From the NCBI GenBank assembly GCA_964538885.1, contig CAZIHR010000072.1, positions 1 through 64,000 of the forward strand: DNA of 64,000 bases, in the 5' to 3' direction. This stretch comes from JAPOPJ01 sp964538885 (GTDB taxonomy: Archaea; Thermoproteota; Nitrososphaeria; Nitrososphaerales; Nitrosopumilaceae). Positions 60,413-64,000 of this stretch are shown one piece after another; the stretch's first letter is position 1, and each line of letters starts with the position of its first letter. The notes below the pieces were generated by a model. The model was not told the DNA's origin and did no database searches. It saw nothing but the letters and a program-made list of their open reading frames with translations. The position numbers were made by a program, and so were the translations under genes.

Positions 60413-61570
60413 ATGTTGGAACTAACAAGATATGAAGATGCAGCACTGCAAGGCGAACATGGGGAGATAATGCAGCTTGCATATAGAATATTGGTAGCTA
60501 CCGGTGAAGCTACGGATGCGGAGAAATTAATTCCCATAAAATGGGCTCACCTATCAGGAGTAAACTATAACACCATAGGAGATGCCGGTGAAGAATTCCT
60601 TGCTGGCATCAGCAAGGAGGCAAGATTCCGAGTCACGACCACCGTCAATCCCATGGGCTTTGACATTGACAATGTCTCAAAGTATGAGTTGGATGATGAT
60701 TTTATTGAAAAACAGCTATCCATCAAAAAATCTTATGAAACTATGGGAGTTACTCCATCTTTCTCCTGCATACCATATGACATATTTGATATTCCAGACA
60801 GGGGAACGCAGGTAGCATTTGCCGAAAGTAATGCGGCAATACACGCAAACTCTATCGATGGTCTGAAGACCAATAAAGAGAGCGCATTCAGTGCACTGGC
60901 AAGTGCAATTACCGGCCAGAGTCCCTATTCCTCGCTGAGAAAAGAGGACGAGGCAAAGTTAACCATCAGAATGAAAATAGAAGAACCTGACGAGCTTGCA
61001 TACGGAATGCTTGGTTTTTTTGCCGGAAAGGTTGGAGACAACTCTGTAAATATCTCCAATGTAGATAAGATGGATAGGCGCAGCTGTAAAGCATTGTGTG
61101 GTGGAATGGGGACATCTGGAACCTGCGCCAAATTCAGCTTTGGGGAAGGAACTCCTAGCTGTGAGAAGGTAGATTTTGACAAAAAAGAGATGCAAGAGAT
61201 CCATGACGAACTAAATACAGCAGAGAGGGGAGACATGATATCTCTAGGCAGTCCTCAGCTTAGCATTGGAGAGATTTACGATCTTGTAGATATGCTGAAG
61301 GGAAGATCATTTAGGAAGAGATGCATGATATTCTGTCCCAGAACAGTCAAGGAACAGGCACAGAAGAGTGGACATGCAGACAAACTAGAACGGGCAGGAT
61401 GTGATATTCTGTCTGATTGTTGCACATGTCTGACTCCGTTGATTACTCCAGACAGAGTTGACTCTGTCACCACAAACAGCATAAAGGGGGCATACTATCT
61501 GAAAAACTCTAACGGTGTTGGAGTAAACCTAAAACCGCTTTCACAAATCATACAGGATGAGACAAGATGA
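60413..61570 (+). CDS. Aconitase-X large subunit (phosphomevalonate dehydratase)
   Basis: 385 residues. MLELTRYEDAALQGEHGEIMQLAYRIL is the classic AcnX start. IPIKWAHLSGVNYNTIGDAGEEFL is also typical, and cluster cysteines are visible in CPRTVKEQ and SDCCTCLTP. In archaea this pair dehydrates (R)-5-phosphomevalonate to trans-anhydromevalonate phosphate, feeding isoprenoid-lipid synthesis (the archaeal mevalonate pathway). The short subunit overlaps its end by 4 bp. Confidence 0.9.
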   Translation: MLELTRYEDAALQGEHGEIMQLAYRILVATGEATDAEKLIPIKWAHLSGVNYNTIGDAGEEFLAGISKEARFRVTTTVNPMGFDIDNVSKYELDDDFIEKQLSIKKSYETMGVTPSFSCIPYDIFDIPDRGTQVAFAESNAAIHANSIDGLKTNKESAFSALASAITGQSPYSSLRKEDEAKLTIRMKIEEPDELAYGMLGFFAGKVGDNSVNISNVDKMDRRSCKALCGGMGTSGTCAKFSFGEGTPSCEKVDFDKKEMQEIHDELNTAERGDMISLGSPQLSIGEIYDLVDMLKGRSFRKRCMIFCPRTVKEQAQKSGHADKLERAGCDILSDCCTCLTPLITPDRVDSVTTNSIKGAYYLKNSNGVGVNLKPLSQIIQDETR

Positions 61571-61956
61571 GGGTGATGGTGCAGGGAAAGGCCCAAGGTA
61601 TGATTCTCAAGTCACAAAAATCAATCAACTTTCTTGGAACAGTCGACAAAAAGACTGGCAAAATTACTGATAATAATCATGACCTGTTCCAGAAACCCGT
61701 CAAAGATACAATTCTTGTCTTCCCATCGGGGGTAGGTAGTAGTGTTGGTGCATATACCATATATTCCATTAAACATAATGGCACTGCACCAGTAGCAATG
61801 ATGTGTACAAAAGCCGATTTGACCGTAGCTACGGGGTGTGCCATTGCAAACATTCCACTAGTTATTATATCAGAAGAGAAATTCGCCGCGCTGAGATCAG
61901 GTCAGACAATATCTCTGGATACGGAAGCTCCAAATCCTATAACTCTCCTTCAATGA
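61567..61956 (+). CDS. Aconitase-X small subunit (DUF126)
   Basis: 129 residues, the swivelling domain of the two-subunit AcnX enzyme. Visible: GKAQGMILKSQKSINFLGTVDKKTGKI at the N-terminus and VFPSGVGSSVGAYTIYSI, the family signature. Its 4-bp overlap with the large subunit gives coupled translation. It converges with the AMMECR1 gene, overlapping by 20 bp at the 3' ends. Confidence 0.9.
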   Translation: MRVMVQGKAQGMILKSQKSINFLGTVDKKTGKITDNNHDLFQKPVKDTILVFPSGVGSSVGAYTIYSIKHNGTAPVAMMCTKADLTVATGCAIANIPLVIISEEKFAALRSGQTISLDTEAPNPITLLQ

Positions 61957-62605
61957 TGTGGCCATTGGGTTGTTCTTCCTTGAAAATAATTCCTTCAAAA
62001 CGTTGGACTTGGGTCTCAGGATGCTTCCAGCAGTCTTTTGATAGTTCCGCCTTTTGGCACGTATGCTCCAAGAACTCCATCTCGTTCCACCCATACTCTA
62101 ATGGGACCTGAGGCAATAGCAGTCCAGAATAATATCTATTACTCACGATCAGCCCATCTCTGCCCACCTTAATTTTGTGCAGAAGCTGCTCTGGACTATC
62201 TACAAAAATAGTTTCGGGCGGGGTAAGAATTGTAACTTCAAATGTCACCACAGAGAGATCATTGAGAGAGAGTGGTGGGAATCTAGAATCTTTTGTTGCA
62301 GCTGCGATTGCAGCATCTTTCAGGGTAAGGGACAGACTTTTGTTTGGAACAACATATCCTATGCACCCCCTCAACCCCGACTGGTCGTTGAGTGTGACAA
62401 ACACTCCTGATTTGTAAGAGAATCTAGAATCAAATTTATCATCTGGCTGCACGTGACCACATTCAAGAAATGCCGCAACCGTACTACGTGCAGTCTTGAC
62501 AAGCAGTCTGCCATCCTCAATGGTGATCTGACTCACTTGTACGCACCCACGGGTTGTTGGGCATTTCTTGTGCGCATCATACAGCAGATTTTGCCATAGT
62601 TCCAT
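61937..62605 (-). CDS. AMMECR1 family protein
   Basis: 222 residues. LRGCIGYVVPNKSLSLTLKDAAIAAATKDSRFPPLSLNDLSVVTFEVTILTPPE contains the diagnostic LRGCIG box and the DxRFxPL region. The family occurs in archaea, bacteria and animals; the biochemical role is still uncertain, with links to radical-SAM partners in some genomes. N-terminal residues MELWQNLLYDAHKKCPTTRGC may be extra, so an internal start is possible. Confidence 0.9.
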   Translation of the reverse strand: MELWQNLLYDAHKKCPTTRGCVQVSQITIEDGRLLVKTARSTVAAFLECGHVQPDDKFDSRFSYKSGVFVTLNDQSGLRGCIGYVVPNKSLSLTLKDAAIAAATKDSRFPPLSLNDLSVVTFEVTILTPPETIFVDSPEQLLHKIKVGRDGLIVSNRYYSGLLLPQVPLEYGWNEMEFLEHTCQKAELSKDCWKHPETQVQRFEGIIFKEEQPNGHIIEGEL

Positions 62606-62753
62606 CTACAAAACTCTTTATTTCCATCAAAGATACTAGAAATTATACCAGAGACGACTAAACAAGGTTGGACGAGTTGATCTTTGTGCATCCAAATGAT
62701 ACAATAAATTTTCAGATATGGCACCAACAAAAAATGTGTGTCGATATACTGCA

Positions 62754-64000
62754 TTATGCATTACCTTGGCCTAGATCTGTCACCTGACTTTGTCCTGCGG
62801 GGAGAACACGTACAAAATCGTCGATGCTGATTTGGTTTGTAATGCCTTCTTCAAGTCTTAAAAATTCCAAGCGTATTTTTTTTGCTGTGTCAACCATATT
62901 GAAGCCGCGCGGCTCAATTACTGCATAACATACAGAGTTCTTCTTTATTGGTTCTGATGGACCACATGCTAGGGTATGGTCGTTGCCTTGCTTGATAATT
63001 CCTACCGCCAACTTGAGTGAAGATGCCTTGATGAAGTTACGCTGTCCCTCTATTGTAAATGAGCCCTTTGGGAGAAATTGTCCACTGGGGGCCGATTTTT
63101 TCACTTGTTCGGGACTTACCCAGTATGCGCTGAGACCATACAGTCCTTCTCTCCAAGCTCTACTAAAGCAGACCGTGGCATGTGCTACCTCGTTCATGCT
63201 GGATGTAGGAGCATCTTGGCAATCCTTGAGAATAAAAAATGGCGAACCAAAGATATCACCATGAAACACCCTGTCATTTTTCCCAAGATGCTTTCGAATC
63301 ACGGCAGAGTTTGATGCAGCATCACGCCCACCTATTGCAAGTAGCTCATCAGTAGTGAAGAACCATCTGTATCTTTCATACCAGCTCTTTTTTCTGATCT
63401 CAGAAACTATAACACTGCCCACTTTGGCGTTTCTTACGCTGTCAAGCTTCTTCTGGGTGTTTGCCATTGCATGTTTGATGGAGCCTATTGCACCTGACTG
63501 TCTCTTTGCTTCATCAAATAGGGCAGAAGCAATAGAATGTAGTGATGCGTTTGGATCAATGTGTATCTTTTGATCTCCTACTTTCATCAATGTAGCACCC
63601 CGCTCCCGGAAAAGCTCTGCATCATTTCCCTTGAGAAGGCTCAAAGCATGCTCATCTTCTATTGATGTAATACCGTCAGATACCATCGTATAAAGCGAGT
63701 TTGCAACTCTTGTTATATTTTCAGATCTCTCCTTTACAGTAGTTACTGCTTTTTCCTGTTCTGAGAGCTGGCTTTGCAGGTTCATGATCTTTTTTTCCGA
63801 ATCACCTGACTGTATTGAATTGCCCCTAGCTACTAGATTTTCCGTAAATACAGTATCAAGTCCAGCAATAAAGCTTGTCACACTAGAACAGTTATCTCCC
63901 GTGTCTCCAAACTTTATTGGAATTACTTCTGTTCTCTCACCCCTAATTATTACAGGCTCATGCTTTCCATTTACTACATCAGATATGATCTCTTTTGTGG
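62754..64000 (-). CDS. rqcH: RqcH/NFACT ribosome quality-control protein, C-terminal part (partial)
   Basis: The frame stays open to the window edge: upstream of residue MTSFIAGLDT the minus strand reads HEPVIIRGERTEVIPIKF without a stop, so the GTG at 63881 is internal. Visible parts: the coiled coil (IMNLQSQLSEQEKAVTTVKERSENI), then the NFACT-R domain (KSWYERYRWFFTTDELLAIGGRDAASNSAVIRKHL) and a C-terminal beta segment. RqcH recruits tRNA(Ala) to stalled large subunits for Ala tailing. The N-terminal half lies beyond 64000. Confidence 0.92.
   Translation of the reverse strand, partial: TKEIISDVVNGKHEPVIIRGERTEVIPIKFGDTGDNCSSVTSFIAGLDTVFTENLVARGNSIQSGDSEKKIMNLQSQLSEQEKAVTTVKERSENITRVANSLYTMVSDGITSIEDEHALSLLKGNDAELFRERGATLMKVGDQKIHIDPNASLHSIASALFDEAKRQSGAIGSIKHAMANTQKKLDSVRNAKVGSVIVSEIRKKSWYERYRWFFTTDELLAIGGRDAASNSAVIRKHLGKNDRVFHGDIFGSPFFILKDCQDAPTSSMNEVAHATVCFSRAWREGLYGLSAYWVSPEQVKKSAPSGQFLPKGSFTIEGQRNFIKASSLKLAVGIIKQGNDHTLACGPSEPIKKNSVCYAVIEPRGFNMVDTAKKIRLEFLRLEEGITNQISIDDFVRVLPAGQSQVTDLGQGNA

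Overview
The window is most likely chromosomal DNA of an ammonia-oxidiser-type archaeon (Nitrososphaerota/Thaumarchaeota, Nitrosopumilales-like). It encodes archaeal informational and metabolic proteins: Dph2, exosome Csl4, CDC48/VAT, a GPN-loop GTPase, a two-subunit aconitase-X (archaeal mevalonate pathway) and RqcH. These sit beside features common in this phylum: DnaK-DnaJ-GrpE, type-II NADH dehydrogenase, and surface proteins ending in a Cys-centred 'CFI-box' tail. GC content is roughly 40-43% by eye. Many genes have a TATA-like box 24-28 bp before the start codon, which fits leaderless transcripts. TTG and GTG starts are frequent. I saw no rRNA, tRNA or CRISPR array, and the ammonia-oxidation genes are not in this window. 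Species is not assignable by eye.

Layout. 1-561: no recognisable gene. 562-6573: housekeeping genes (dph2, an MDR oxidoreductase, csl4-pheA, a small membrane protein, guaB). 6783-13061: surface and phosphate region with a small secreted protein, a large NHL/FN3 protein, membrane-anchored PstS, a decayed transposase and a membrane-anchored heptad-repeat protein. 13664-18213: phosphate uptake, with an AbrB-PhoU regulator divergent from pstCAB-phoU. 18258-19318: DedA protein and a PPOX-type flavin/F420 enzyme. 19542-23254: a two-gene operon for a secreted coiled-coil fibre protein and a secreted metzincin-like protease. 23549-28922: amidohydrolase plus acyltransferase, several unknowns, mtnA. 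29006-36061: chaperone cluster (hsp20-cdc48-grpE-dnaK-dnaJ) divergent from an unknown gene across a palindromic promoter region. 36115-39604: ndh-2, a cyclophilin with the CFI-box tail, one unknown. 39607-44816: cbiE, the preQ0 genes queE-folE-queC, thrB and a GPN GTPase. 44870-50882: flippase-like protein, pyrE, SDR, two small unknowns, a glycosyltransferase and a ThiI-like THUMP protein. 51062-52933: sulfate activation and reduction (cysH-sat). 53160-55078: HD phosphohydrolase plus YwgA-like protein. 55466-60280: secreted protein, endonuclease III, and a very large secreted nuclease-like protein. 60413-64000: aconitase-X subunits, AMMECR1 protein, and rqcH running off the window edge.

The most unusual material is extracellular. 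One C-terminal tail (Gly-Gly-Gly-Cys-Leu box followed by two hydrophobic segments) sits on three unrelated exported proteins. In two neighbouring genes it is almost identical at DNA level, and in the third it is attached to a body of clearly higher GC. A second shared C-terminal module (SdrD-like B domain) joins the protease and the large nuclease-like protein. The fibre protein combines an Asn-at-d coiled-coil stalk, a cluster of His-x-His motifs like phage fibre tips, and a row of YwqK/MORN_2-like repeats. Together these suggest a modular, recombining surface toolkit for attachment, polymer degradation and phosphate capture.
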